A stretch of 42,757 nt of DNA, taken from contig JALZWO010000007.1 of NCBI GenBank assembly GCA_023300375.1, positions 1 to 42,757 of the forward strand. Reading direction: 5' to 3'. The notes beneath the pieces are model-generated. The model ran no database searches. It was given only the letters and a program-made list of their open reading frames with translations, and was not told the origin of the DNA. How positions within the stretch are numbered: the first letter of the stretch is position 1; each line of letters opens with the position of its first letter. Both the position numbers and the translations under genes were made by a program. Positions 17,370 through 26,021 of this stretch are shown piece after piece. The DNA is from Granulosicoccus sp. (GTDB lineage: Bacteria; Pseudomonadota; Gammaproteobacteria; Granulosicoccales; Granulosicoccaceae).

Positions 17370-18080
17370 TCACTGCACGTGCGATCCAGCCACGGCCTTA
17401 TCGCTGATTTTCAGCAAACGTTCAAGCTCTTGTTCCAACCACAAAGCCTGCAGTGGATCGTGGAGACCACTCAAAACGGTCATCTTACCACCGTCACGTG
17501 TTGCAGCTGCTAATCGATAGTAATTGCGCGACTGCTCCCGCCGACTGCCATGATGCCTTTGGGACTGGGAGCTTGTTGCGTACTCTGTTGCATAAAGCTG
17601 TTCGATATCTGACGCATCGAGCTTACGAGCCCCTGGCCAAGGTAATGGCACTTGCGCAACCTGCAAACCAGCTCTGTCAACACGAACACGATGCCTGTTA
17701 ACTGTTCGCACTGCGGCAAAGTACAACAGTGCAGCGCTACCCAATAATAGAAAATGTGCCTCCGATGTCAATGCTGCATTGGTAAATGCACCCGCCATGA
17801 CCAACAACACGACCCCATGAAAAACGCCACCTACCTTCCAACTGACCTCCATTGAATCTGCTCCACGCTTAACAGTAAAGCGCTTTGGCATTGGTACTTC
17901 AACGCGCTCTGTTTTTGTTGCTGGAGCGCTGGAGTTCCCTCCAAGGGATTGGCCCCTAGTAGGCTCGCTCGGAAGTTCGTGCAAGCTACCACAGTGGCTA
18001 CAGGTAGCTACCCTCAACGATACATCTATGCCGTCTGACTCTATTCCTGCGCCGCAATTGCGGCAACTCATTGCCTTCAC
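17370..18080 (-). CDS. Zinc-ribbon membrane protein of unknown function
   Basis: Protein of 236 residues not matched to a named family. The N-terminus has C6-x2-C9 and C27-x2-C30 (SCRNCG, TCSHCG), a zinc ribbon. A low-complexity linker leads to two adjacent hydrophobic segments at about 86-125 (GVVLLVMAGAFTNAALTS and FLLLGSAALLYFAAVRTV). A cytoplasmic C-terminal part follows (LDASDIEQLYATEYA, then TRDGGKMTVLSGLHDPLQAL) that recalls PH-like or DUF3137-type domains. The start is probably GTG at 18080; an ATG at 18071 is too close to its AAGG. It lies between the HSL esterase and the ADP-ribosylglycohydrolase-like gene on the same strand. Confidence 0.65.
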   Translation of the reverse strand: MKAMSCRNCGAGIESDGIDVSLRVATCSHCGSLHELPSEPTRGQSLGGNSSAPATKTERVEVPMPKRFTVKRGADSMEVSWKVGGVFHGVVLLVMAGAFTNAALTSEAHFLLLGSAALLYFAAVRTVNRHRVRVDRAGLQVAQVPLPWPGARKLDASDIEQLYATEYATSSQSQRHHGSRREQSRNYYRLAAATRDGGKMTVLSGLHDPLQALWLEQELERLLKISDKAVAGSHVQ

Positions 18081-18114
18081 ATTTCACTCACTGTAAATAT
18101 CATTCACGGATTCA

Positions 18115-19035
18115 CTAGCTTAACAATGCACCGATTAACGCGTTGACATAATCGTGGCTCATCTGTCGGCCAATGGATGTGTCATAACCCAACGACTCGC
18201 CAGCATGGAACATTCCGGGATAAGTTTGACATTTTTGCACAACTCCAGCGTCTTGCAAACGCTTTGCGTAAGCGCAAACTTCATCGAGAAATATATCGGC
18301 CTCACCAATGCATAAATAAGCTGCTGGCAAACCGGCGAGGTCACTCGCCATTGCAGGCACAGAATAGGCGGTTGCACCAGTTGCTCCTAAATACATCTCC
18401 CACGCTTTCAACGATGTTGCTCGAGGCCAACGCGGCACCTCTTTATAAGCGGCAGGATTGTCATGTAAATGATCTAACATGGGATATAACAATAGCTGAA
18501 AAGCGACAGCGGGGCCCGCCACATCGCGATTATGAATAGCAAGAGCCGCTGCGAGGCCTGCGCCTGCGCTTGCTCCACCTATAGCAACACGCGCAGGGTC
18601 AATACCCAACTTAGTACTGTGTTCAACTAACCAATGCAAAGCAATCTGGCTATCATCCAACGCTGCAGGAAAAGGATGCTCAGGCGCCAATCGGTAGTTA
18701 ACAGAAAATACGCGCACGCCTGCCATTTCAGCAAACAGCGCTCCAAACCATTCGTCTTTGCCGTGCCCCATGACATAGCCACCCCCGTGCATCCAAAGCA
18801 GAGCCGCTTCTGATTCAGGTGCTTGTGAGGGGCGGTATTCATAAATCTCAAGCGACCCGCCAGGCCCATCGATGTTGTGACAAATAGCAGGCAATGCCTG
18901 AGGGAAATAAACCGTTGAGTCGCGCACATCGGTCGGTACACGCAGCTGCGCTAAAGTCGTATGCGTGAGTAATGGACGAATCGGCGCTTGGTCCAGCAAA
19001 CATTGCAACTCAGGGTGAATATAAGGGGCAGTCAT
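18115..19035 (-). CDS. Alpha/beta hydrolase, HSL (hormone-sensitive lipase) family esterase
   Basis: Predicted cytoplasmic esterase of 306 residues. The HSL oxyanion motif HGGG is at 83-86, the nucleophile elbow GASAG at 154-158 with S156, the acid D247 in GEADIFLDE, and the base H277 in MFHAGE. The line NYRLAPEHPFPAALDD (113-128) is diagnostic for the family. All catalytic residues are present, so the enzyme should be active on short acyl esters; the natural substrate is unknown. The ATG at 19035 is preferred; a TTG five codons upstream is the alternative. It lies 34 bases upstream of the zinc-ribbon gene and downstream of the RraA gene on the same strand. Confidence 0.85.
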   Translation of the reverse strand: MTAPYIHPELQCLLDQAPIRPLLTHTTLAQLRVPTDVRDSTVYFPQALPAICHNIDGPGGSLEIYEYRPSQAPESEAALLWMHGGGYVMGHGKDEWFGALFAEMAGVRVFSVNYRLAPEHPFPAALDDSQIALHWLVEHSTKLGIDPARVAIGGASAGAGLAAALAIHNRDVAGPAVAFQLLLYPMLDHLHDNPAAYKEVPRWPRATSLKAWEMYLGATGATAYSVPAMASDLAGLPAAYLCIGEADIFLDEVCAYAKRLQDAGVVQKCQTYPGMFHAGESLGYDTSIGRQMSHDYVNALIGALLS

Positions 19036-19173
19036 GTGGCGGTTGCTCAATCAGTGTCGAATAGGTTTAAATATGACGCATTTTATAATAAGTCAACATT
19101 GCTTGAGCGTTAACAAATCACTCACTAATACTGCGCATTTTTTGAAAAATCATAAAACAGATAAAAACCCTTT

Positions 19174-19869
19174 TCACACATAGCGCGTTTGTTCACTACT
19201 CATTAATGCACTCACCGCCTCTATTGTGATCAATCCTTCGGCAACTTTTGCGTCTAGCTCTTTTTCCATCGCCTTTATGGCTATTAATTTTTCGATAACC
19301 GCATCGATTTTATCAAATGGCACCACTACAACGCCATCTCTGTCCGCAACAATCATGTCGCCACTACTTACCGCCTGTCCCCCAATATTGATAGGCAACC
19401 CCACCGCTGCAGGACCTGTCAAGAACGGAGATGCAGGGTTCAGCCCGGTACACCAAACAGGCAAACCAACATCAACAATACCTGCATAATCTCGCATTGG
19501 ACCATCACTGACCAATGCAGCACCACCAGCATTTTTTAGCATTCCCATTACACGGTCACCTGCCGCCGCAGATCCTTGAAAGCCTGAAAAACCCACCACC
19601 AGTATGTCGCTGGGAACAATCAATGAGAGCGCTGCAAATGTGCCTAATACATCCGCAGGTCCAGCGTCTACCGTAAGAGCGGGGCCTGCAGCGATGCACT
19701 TGATATCTAATCCATCACCAATCGGTTTTATATTCATGCTCATAGCACCCCCACCACCAAGAGCGTCAGCAACAAATCCAGTAGGCACCGATTGAAAGGC
19801 AGCAATTTGCTCACAACTGGGTCGTTGCCACAATTTTTTTATCGTTAGAATCTTTGGGGATTCAATCAT
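19174..19869 (-). CDS. RraA-family protein (HMG/CHA-type aldolase or oxaloacetate decarboxylase-like)
   Basis: Protein of 231 residues of the RraA/4-hydroxy-4-methyl-2-oxoglutarate aldolase family. The active-site line GDRVMGMLKNAGGAALVSDG ends in G-P-M-R126-D127, the Arg-Asp pair that binds Mg and pyruvate in family members. A later line MIVADRDGVVVVPFDKIDAV is also typical. Substrates in the family are short keto acids (aldol cleavage or decarboxylation). The protein is longer than E. coli RraA and is more likely catabolic than an RNase E inhibitor. A CAGGTAG sequence precedes the ATG. A perfect inverted repeat at 20022-20036 lies upstream. Confidence 0.8.
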   Translation of the reverse strand: MIESPKILTIKKLWQRPSCEQIAAFQSVPTGFVADALGGGGAMSMNIKPIGDGLDIKCIAAGPALTVDAGPADVLGTFAALSLIVPSDILVVGFSGFQGSAAAGDRVMGMLKNAGGAALVSDGPMRDYAGIVDVGLPVWCTGLNPASPFLTGPAAVGLPINIGGQAVSSGDMIVADRDGVVVVPFDKIDAVIEKLIAIKAMEKELDAKVAEGLITIEAVSALMSSEQTRYV

Positions 19870-20021
19870 CGTCTACCTGCACAGTTTAGTGATCTTCATC
19901 TAGTTTATTCAAAGCGTCCAGATTGTGCAAAATTAAACTAATTTACTGGTTAACACAGGGTTGCGTTCAACTTGTGGAAGTAGATCTAAAGTTCAAGAGC
20001 GTGTGTAGCGTTGTGATCGGC

Positions 20022-20036
20022 AACTAACGGTTAGTT
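20022..20036. promoter_or_regulatory. Perfect inverted repeat AACTAAC-G-GTTAGTT
   Basis: Seven-base arms around one central base give a perfect 15-base palindrome. It lies 153 bases upstream of the RraA gene on one side and 93 bases upstream of the small gene at 20129 on the other. The form is that of a dimeric repressor operator (for example GntR or TetR type). No regulator gene adjoins it, so the binding protein is unknown. Confidence 0.4.
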
Positions 20037-20128
20037 ATACCGTCGCTATTTGAACAATTGGATCAACAATTGCCGCTCAATAGCTGAGCAGACACATAAA
20101 CACCCCACACAAGACAACAGGTTCCACT

Positions 20129-20440
20129 ATGTCGATAGATAAGAATCGCCTAATCATGGAACTCGATGAGTACCGACGCACGGTTAACCGTGAACAGATA
20201 AACCCCACCCTGACGAAGGTGAATATAGAATCCCTATCGCCAGTGGTAAATATCTGCGCCAAAGCAAGGGCGAAATACATCGAGTGCTTGATGATAATTG
20301 CACAGGAAGAAAACGCTGAGGGATGCAACACCGAGCAAATAGAAAAATTGCGCCTGCACAGGGTTGCATACGAAGAGCTCGTCGCGGCAGCCAACGCGCT
20401 TGAGACCGTCATAAAGCGTGGATATGTTGATGTCAAGTAA
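20129..20440 (+). CDS. Small helical protein of unknown function
   Basis: Open frame for 103 residues starting MSIDKNRLIMELDEYRRTV. It is not recognised as a family member. It is predicted almost entirely alpha-helical, with charged heptad-like stretches (EQIEKLRLHRVAYEELVAAA) and no signal peptide or membrane helix, which fits a small helical-hairpin or coiled-coil protein. It is the only plus-strand gene between 16 and 22 kb and stands alone between two minus-strand genes. No strong ribosome-binding site precedes the ATG. The reverse frame over the same bases looks like a shadow. It is probably a real gene because of its composition and ordinary amino-acid use, but unproven. Confidence 0.5.
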   Translation: MSIDKNRLIMELDEYRRTVNREQINPTLTKVNIESLSPVVNICAKARAKYIECLMIIAQEENAEGCNTEQIEKLRLHRVAYEELVAAANALETVIKRGYVDVK

Positions 20441-20574
20441 GGTTAGACCCGACTTGGCATTGGCTCTTAAATTTTCACAATGAATAAATGCAGAGCAAAA
20501 ATCTATACGCTACACCTGCCTGCAAAACACGATTGCAGGTCTTCAGTGGCGTGGGTCACGGTATCGCGTAAAGA

Positions 20575-21006
20575 CTAAGCCCCAGTATCTGCAACAAAAC
20601 CTGCCGCTTCAATACCAGCGACTGCACACTGTTCATCATTTGGAGATGTGTCGCCCGTGACGCCTACAGCACCAATCAACTCTCCATCTTTAGTTCTAAT
20701 CAACACACCACCGGGTACAGGCACTAAGGCACCATCACACAAAGCGTTCATCGATTGAATAAAAAACGGTTCAGCTTTAGCACGTTCAAATAGCGCACGT
20801 GAGCCCATCCCTAGAGAATACGCACCATAGGCTTTACCATGAGCGATTTTAGGTCTTAGTAAACTGGTGCCATCCTGACTTTCGCTGGCGCGAATACCAC
20901 CACCTGAGCCAAGGACGACAACGGCCATCGGATTGAAACCGCGCTTCTGTTGTTCTGCAAATGCGTGCTCAATGATCACTTTTGCGTTAGCTAAAGTCAG
21001 ATTCAT
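20575..21006 (-). CDS. GlcG/HbpS-family (DUF336) protein, copy 2
   Basis: Protein of 143 residues of the GlcG/HbpS/PduO-C family (DUF336). Family lines are MNLTLANAKVIIEHAFAEQQ at the start, then GGGIRASESQDG, and PGGVLIRTKDGELIGAVGVT leading to SPNDEQCAVAGIEAAG at the end. Members bind haem or corrinoid in some cases or act as accessory proteins in glycolate, diol or aromatic degradation; the biochemical role is often unknown. The start at 21006 opens on the conserved N-terminus; a 22-residue upstream extension is not family-like. It is the third gene of a set with the hydroxyacid dehydrogenase and a second DUF336 gene. Confidence 0.8.
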   Translation of the reverse strand: MNLTLANAKVIIEHAFAEQQKRGFNPMAVVVLGSGGGIRASESQDGTSLLRPKIAHGKAYGAYSLGMGSRALFERAKAEPFFIQSMNALCDGALVPVPGGVLIRTKDGELIGAVGVTGDTSPNDEQCAVAGIEAAGFVADTGA

Positions 21007-21149
21007 AAATAGATTAGCCTTCTTTTTTGTGTTATCCGGGAAGAAAGTGAGAGGAAAGTAACCCAGCGCCAAACAATAAAAATGGGAACCCTAGATTAAT
21101 TCGAGTTCCGATCTTAAATAGTTTCAAGGCGCTGGATTCGCTCTTCGAA

Positions 21150-22028
21150 CTATTTTTGCAACTTTTTAAAGTAATCAAATATTTCAGGTACGTTGCCATC
21201 ACCTAGGCCCGAATCTAAAGCTGCTTGAAGATTCGATGCAGTGCCTTCAGCGATCTGGGCGCGAGTACCCATGTCTTCCACCATTTGCACAAAATAGCCG
21301 ATATCCTTGTTTGCATTAGCAATAGAAAATCCCAGATCGCTAACACCATCAACAGCATATTTTTTGCAGAATTGCATGAACGGTGAGTTGGATGGACCCG
21401 CAGACATGATATCAAACAGTTGCTGAGTCTCTAGACCCGCACGATCTGCAACTGCAAACGCCTGACTCATTGCACACACAGTGGTCATTCCCATAAAATT
21501 GTTGATCAATTTCGCAACGTGCCCTGCGCCCAAAGCACCAAGGTAAAATACATTCTCACCTTGAACGTCAAGGACGGGTTTAACTTTCTCAAATGTCTCC
21601 TTGTCGCCTGCTGCCATTATGTTGAGCAAACCATCTTTAGCATGTGCTGGTGTTCGACCAAGAGGCGCGTCGAGCATCCCAGCACCTTTCGCCTTCAGAT
21701 CAGCGCCAATTTTTCGTGTAGACGCAGGAATCGATGTACCGTAGTCGATAACGACAGCCCCCTCTTTAACACCAGCCAAAATACCGTCATCGCTGTAGAT
21801 AAGGCTCTCTACCACATCGGATGTGGTCACACAAAGCATGATGATATCGCTAGCTTCGGCAAGCTCTTTGGGTGTGCTTAGTTGCGTGGCTCCACGAGCG
21901 GTGACCTGCTCAAGCGCTTGTTTGTTTCGCCCCATGACGTTCAGCTTGTAACCATTGTCCAACAGGCATTGAGCCATGTTGCCGCCCATAAGACCTAAGC
22001 CGATGAAGCCGATTGTAGGTTTGTTCAT
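21150..22028 (-). CDS. Beta-hydroxyacid dehydrogenase with GRTP motif (sulfolactaldehyde reductase YihU-like subgroup)
   Basis: NAD(P)-dependent 3-hydroxyisobutyrate-dehydrogenase family enzyme of 292 residues. The nucleotide-binding line is GFIGLGLMGGNMA (7-19) and the catalytic lysine is K173 in GHVAKLINNF. At 120-130 the protein has DAPLGRTPAHA instead of the common DAPVSGG. The GRT variant is the one I recall from E. coli YihU (sulfolactaldehyde reductase, also reported as a gamma-hydroxybutyrate dehydrogenase), where the arginine helps bind the anionic end of the substrate. Tartronate semialdehyde reductase is therefore less likely. It lies between two DUF336 genes on the same strand, with a 36-base gap from the upstream one. 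Confidence 0.82.
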   Translation of the reverse strand: MNKPTIGFIGLGLMGGNMAQCLLDNGYKLNVMGRNKQALEQVTARGATQLSTPKELAEASDIIMLCVTTSDVVESLIYSDDGILAGVKEGAVVIDYGTSIPASTRKIGADLKAKGAGMLDAPLGRTPAHAKDGLLNIMAAGDKETFEKVKPVLDVQGENVFYLGALGAGHVAKLINNFMGMTTVCAMSQAFAVADRAGLETQQLFDIMSAGPSNSPFMQFCKKYAVDGVSDLGFSIANANKDIGYFVQMVEDMGTRAQIAEGTASNLQAALDSGLGDGNVPEIFDYFKKLQK

Positions 22029-22064
22029 TTCAAGTATTCTCTAGCAGTTAGTGATTGTTTTGGG

Positions 22065-22478
22065 TTATTTAAAGGCGAGCAGACCTGCTTCTGCAACCTC
22101 ATTATCTTGAGCGGGTGATCCTGAACTGACCCCAATCGCACCCACAACTTCTCCGTCTGAAAGCACCGGAAGACCACCTGCAACTACCACCATGCGGCCA
22201 CCCAATGTGGATGAAAGCCCATATGCCGATTTGCCCGGTTGACTCACCTCTCCCAGTGCTTGTGTGCTTTTTTTAACGCCCGCAGCGGCATAGCTCTTGT
22301 CGATAGCCAAGTTGATGCTGGTAATTTTTCCACCATCCATTCGTTCAAAGGCGATGAGGTTACCACTTTCGTCAGTAACAGCGATGCACATAGGCACGCC
22401 AATGTCACGAGCTTTGATTCGGGCCGCTGCAATAATCGCATGTGCCTCATCTATATCCAGACGTTTAATAGTCAGCAT
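22065..22478 (-). CDS. GlcG/HbpS-family (DUF336) protein, copy 1
   Basis: Protein of 137 residues, a second DUF336 member with the classic lines ITSINLAIDKSYAAAGVKK, GGLPVLSDGEVVGAIGVSSG and SPAQDNEVAEAGL. It has no signal peptide, so it should be cytoplasmic, unlike secreted HbpS. It differs clearly from the copy at 20575, so the two are not a recent duplication. It is the first gene of the minus-strand set and diverges from the BenE-type transporter, with 268 bases between them. Confidence 0.82.
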   Translation of the reverse strand: MLTIKRLDIDEAHAIIAAARIKARDIGVPMCIAVTDESGNLIAFERMDGGKITSINLAIDKSYAAAGVKKSTQALGEVSQPGKSAYGLSSTLGGRMVVVAGGLPVLSDGEVVGAIGVSSGSPAQDNEVAEAGLLAFK

Positions 22479-22520
22479 TGTATATTCTCAAGTCGCATGT
22501 GAAGCTCTACCCCCTCAAGT

Positions 22521-22534
22521 CGTTAATGTTAACG
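22521..22534. promoter_or_regulatory. Inverted repeat CGTTAA-TG-TTAACG in a divergent region
   Basis: Six-base perfect arms with a two-base spacer lie 43 bases upstream of the DUF336 gene and 213 bases before the BenE gene. The site could be a shared operator for the divergent transporter and catabolic genes. It is short enough to occur by chance. Confidence 0.28.
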
Positions 22535-22746
22535 CGCCTAGAGGCTGCGCGGTACGAGAGATAGCACTAGGCACAAATTAAAAGTGTAAGAAGCGACCTT
22601 AGCTTACTTGCTGAAACACACAAGTAACTCGTTGCAGCCAATTTTACGAGACCAATAATTGGGAGTGTAAAAGCGTTACCCTGTCTATTGCGCACTTAAG
22701 CAAATTGCAGTGACACTCACCATTTTCATTAAGGCCAATTTATCTG

Positions 22747-23982
22747 ATGCCTGTCACCACAGAGACAGCCAAAACGACTGCTGTCACACCTCGACTAACC
22801 GACCTCTCACCGCAGGCTGTTGGCACCGGATTACTTGCAGCCATCGTTGGTTTCACCAGCTCGTTCGCCGTCATTTTGCAAGGCTTAAGAGCTGCTGGCG
22901 CCAATGAAGCTGAAGCCACCTCTGGCCTTGTCATGCTCACTATGGGCATGGGGATATCAGGGATCATTCTGGCGCTTCGCTATAGAATGCCTATCGGTGT
23001 TGCGTGGTCGACACCAGGCGCAGCCCTACTTGTGGTGTCCGCCAATACGCTAGGTAGTGTTAATGAGGCTGTCGGTGCGTTCATCGTGAGCTCTCTCCTA
23101 TTAATTCTTGCAGGTTGGTATCGACCACTAGGCAGGTTAATCGAGGCAATTCCTACCAGCCTTGCCAATGCCATGCTTGCAGGCGTGTTACTTAACCTGT
23201 GCCTAGCGCCCATTCACGCACTAGCAGCCGATGCATGGTTAGCGACGCCCCTTTTACTCACTTGGTGGCTTGTGGGACGCATCAATCGTTATTTCGCAGT
23301 ACCTGCGGCGCTTCTTGCTCTGGTTCCTATTGTTATTTGGAAGCTAGGCTTACCCACAGATTTCAACCAGCAACTCAAAGAAAGTCTACTTCCGTCAATA
23401 GTATTTATAAAACCTGTATTTGAAGCTCAGGCGCTGATCAGTGTGGGTATACCCTTGTTTGTGGTGACCATGGCATCTCAAAATGTGCCCGGAGTTGCTG
23501 TGCTAAGAGCTGGCGGCTTTAATCCAAAAGCCGGCCCACTCATTATGAACACAGGATTTTTCTCCTTGATAACGGCGCCTTTTTGCGCGCACGGGATCAA
23601 TCTAGCTGCAATCACTGCGGCCATGATGTGCAGCACTGATGCTCATCAGAACCCAGCCCGACGATATTGGGCAGCAGTTACTGCAGGCATCGCGTACGTC
23701 GTTCTAGGCTTCACAGCAGGAATAGCGGTACTACTGATTACCCTCGTACCCAGCCTATTAATTGAAGCGATAGCCGGCCTAGCATTACTGGGGTCTTTTT
23801 CATCGGCCATCTATGCCGCATTATCGGATGTTAATCAGCGAGAGTCGGCTGCGATTACTTTTCTATTTGCAGGCTCTGGACTCGCTTTTCTCGGAATTGG
23901 TGGTGCATTTTGGGGCCTATTAGTGGGCGGGCTAATGTACTTTGCCGCTCGCTCTCAACGTAAACCCGCGTCTGACAAATAA
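22747..23982 (+). CDS. BenE-family transporter (benzoate/H+ symporter type)
   Basis: Inner-membrane permease of 411 residues with about twelve hydrophobic segments. It matches the BenE family: LSPQAVGTGLLAAIVGFTSS near the N-terminus, MPIGVAWSTPGAALL, PTSLANAMLAGVLLNLCLAP, and VVTMASQNVPGVAVLRAGGF with FCAHGINLAAITAAMM in the second half. Family members import benzoate, but many paralogues sit beside other catabolic genes and probably carry other small carboxylates. It diverges from the DUF336-dehydrogenase-DUF336 set, so its substrate may feed that set; no benzoate-degradation gene is nearby. Confidence 0.85.
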   Translation: MPVTTETAKTTAVTPRLTDLSPQAVGTGLLAAIVGFTSSFAVILQGLRAAGANEAEATSGLVMLTMGMGISGIILALRYRMPIGVAWSTPGAALLVVSANTLGSVNEAVGAFIVSSLLLILAGWYRPLGRLIEAIPTSLANAMLAGVLLNLCLAPIHALAADAWLATPLLLTWWLVGRINRYFAVPAALLALVPIVIWKLGLPTDFNQQLKESLLPSIVFIKPVFEAQALISVGIPLFVVTMASQNVPGVAVLRAGGFNPKAGPLIMNTGFFSLITAPFCAHGINLAAITAAMMCSTDAHQNPARRYWAAVTAGIAYVVLGFTAGIAVLLITLVPSLLIEAIAGLALLGSFSSAIYAALSDVNQRESAAITFLFAGSGLAFLGIGGAFWGLLVGGLMYFAARSQRKPASDK

Positions 23983-24194
23983 CTATGCCTATCCGTTAGA
24001 TAGTCTCAACAACACGAACAGACTCGTGCTTGAATTCACAAAACGAGTTTAGCAACGTCCTCCTAACAACCTTTTAGCCGTTAACCCCTCCAAGGGATCG
24101 CACGGTGTAATCGATACCTTTTCCAACAATTCCACTGCCGCGTACAGATCGCGAATGGTTTAGTGACTCAATAGGAATAAGGAACAATCGAACG

Positions 24195-25868
24195 ATGCGT
24201 CTATTTAAAATCAGGTATCTCTTCACCGCGATCGGTCTACTTGCTGCAACAGCCGGCAGTGGCAGCGCTCATGCTACAGACAATTATTGCGCAGGAGGAT
24301 CTCAGCTGCCTGTCATCAATGCGTCAAGCGATTACGAAGGCAGTAAATATGTCGCCTCAAGGGCCATCGACGATAATTTGAATAATTGGTCACGCTGGAC
24401 ATCAAAAGGACAGGGTGAGTCAATCATTTTAGATTTAGGATCAACCAAAAGCATTAACCAAGTACAAGTGCTGTGGTTAGAGCAAGGTAGCCGAACCTCA
24501 TTTTTTGATGTAGAAACATCAGCCAACGGTAGTGACTGGCAGAGAGTGTTATCGAGCGCCGAAGCTAAAGATAGCTCCAATATGCTTAACTTTAACGTGC
24601 AATCTACCGTTGCACAGTACGTCAAAATCATAGGACAAGGCAATTCATCAAATCAATGGAATGCACTCATCGAAGCAAGAGTCATAGACTGCCCCAATGA
24701 AATCCCTCCTCAGAGCTGCACAAGTTTAGACAACTTGCTAATAGATCGAGCGTTCTCAGCCTACGAGTATGATGCCAATCATTCGCCCGACAAAGCTATA
24801 GACAATTCTTTGAGTCCTGCTTCGAGATGGTCCTCAAAAGGTTTGGGTAACTCAATGACTTTTGAGCTTGCAGACGAGTCAATCGTAAGAGAAATAAGAG
24901 CCGCGTTTCTGAAAGGTGATGTTCGGCAATCATATTTTGAAATCCAGACTTCAAAAAACAATCAAGACTGGACAACGGTACTGTCAAATGGAGTTGCCGA
25001 GGGGTCTTTAGGACCACTTCGCTTTGATCTCACTGACAGCAGCGCAAAATTTGTAAAGTATATCGGCATGGGTAATTCAGCTACTCGCTGGAACAGCATC
25101 GTAGAGTTAAATATACTCGGCTGTGGCACAACTGATAACAACGTACCGAGCCCACCAGACCAACCTAGCCCTACCGAACCCAATAACCCAGGCGATAACT
25201 CCATTGAATTAATACAGCAGCTGTTTGAAATTGAAGGTGGTGAAGGCAACTTGAGTCCAATTGGCCCTGACAACACATTAGTATTTGATGCAATGAAAGC
25301 TAGACACGTCACACCAAACGGCAATGGCTGGAGACACGAATACAAGATGGCTAAAGAAAATCGTAAAGACATGTACGACACGTCTGAAGATTTTTCAGCC
25401 CGGATAACGCCAACACTATCCACTGGTTCCAAGACGATTGTTGCCCAGTATCACGGTGGCGGCTTGGGCACTTTGGTTAAAGTGTATATTTCAGATACCA
25501 ATGAATTTGGACATGATGACAGCCAATCCAGAAATGGTATTTTCGACGTCTATGCCCGATTAAAAACTAGTAGTTCGCAATCAGAGACTATCGTAAATTT
25601 TGGAACGATAAGAAGTGGCGAGAATTTCGACTTAACAATAACGAATCGAGAAGGGCTTGTTAGTGTGTCAGCCATGGGCATGGGAGACAGCCTATTAGTG
25701 TCTAACAGCGATGAAGCTTACTTCAAGTTTGGCAACTATTTGCAAGCCGAGAACCCAGACAACGGAAATAATGTTGCCGACAATTCAGACTGGGAAGACT
25801 TCTACAGTGATCAAGGCATACAGGAGAGTATTATTATCTTCTCAAATATCACCTACCTTCAGCACTGA
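24195..25868 (+). CDS. Secreted protein: two discoidin (F5/8C) domains plus PL7/alginate-lyase-like domain
   Basis: Exported protein of 557 residues. A signal peptide (about 1-27, ending SAHA) precedes two F5/8-type C (CBM32-like) domains at about 38-166 and 184-310, each with an ASRAIDDN or PDKAIDNS start and an SRWTSKG or SRWSSKG core. A Pro/Asn-rich linker (317-336) leads to a C-terminal beta-jelly-roll at about 340-557. The latter has R380-H-E-Y-K, Q418-Y-H420 and Y509FKFGNYLQ, equivalent to the PL7 alginate lyase motifs RxELR, QIH and YFKAGxYxQ. It would bind and cleave a uronate-containing polysaccharide outside the cell. AAGGA precedes the ATG. The exact substrate (alginate or another polyuronide) is inferred. 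Confidence 0.78.
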   Translation: MRLFKIRYLFTAIGLLAATAGSGSAHATDNYCAGGSQLPVINASSDYEGSKYVASRAIDDNLNNWSRWTSKGQGESIILDLGSTKSINQVQVLWLEQGSRTSFFDVETSANGSDWQRVLSSAEAKDSSNMLNFNVQSTVAQYVKIIGQGNSSNQWNALIEARVIDCPNEIPPQSCTSLDNLLIDRAFSAYEYDANHSPDKAIDNSLSPASRWSSKGLGNSMTFELADESIVREIRAAFLKGDVRQSYFEIQTSKNNQDWTTVLSNGVAEGSLGPLRFDLTDSSAKFVKYIGMGNSATRWNSIVELNILGCGTTDNNVPSPPDQPSPTEPNNPGDNSIELIQQLFEIEGGEGNLSPIGPDNTLVFDAMKARHVTPNGNGWRHEYKMAKENRKDMYDTSEDFSARITPTLSTGSKTIVAQYHGGGLGTLVKVYISDTNEFGHDDSQSRNGIFDVYARLKTSSSQSETIVNFGTIRSGENFDLTITNREGLVSVSAMGMGDSLLVSNSDEAYFKFGNYLQAENPDNGNNVADNSDWEDFYSDQGIQESIIIFSNITYLQH

Positions 25869-25926
25869 TGTAGTCGTTTTCAGCACGTTGTATTTTCGTT
25901 ACCTTCTGCGCTCAAACAATCCAAAT

Positions 25927-25957
25927 AAAAACTGCCCCAATGATGGGGCAGTTTTTT
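25927..25957. terminator. Bidirectional rho-independent terminator
   Basis: The stem ACTGCCCCA (25931-25939) pairs with TGGGGCAGT (25944-25952) around an ATGA loop, with an A-run before and a T-run after. It can terminate both the lyase-like gene (plus strand, ending 25868) and aqpZ (minus strand, ending 26022). Confidence 0.92.
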
Positions 25958-26021
25958 ACTGATAGTGCGCCAGACGTTGACGCTTTATAGAAAAGCTATC
26001 TACCTCTGGTGCTCAACTCGT

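Noticed and set aside
20519-20539. CCTGCAA-N7-TTGCAGG hairpin between the small gene and the DUF336 gene
   Set aside because: Seven pairs without a T-run; too weak to call a terminator, although the position between convergent genes would fit.
21150-22028. Annotation as tartronate semialdehyde reductase (GarR) because of the nearby GlcG-like genes
   Set aside because: The substrate loop is DAPLGRTPAHA, not the DAPVSGG form of GarR, and no glycolate or glycerate genes adjoin.
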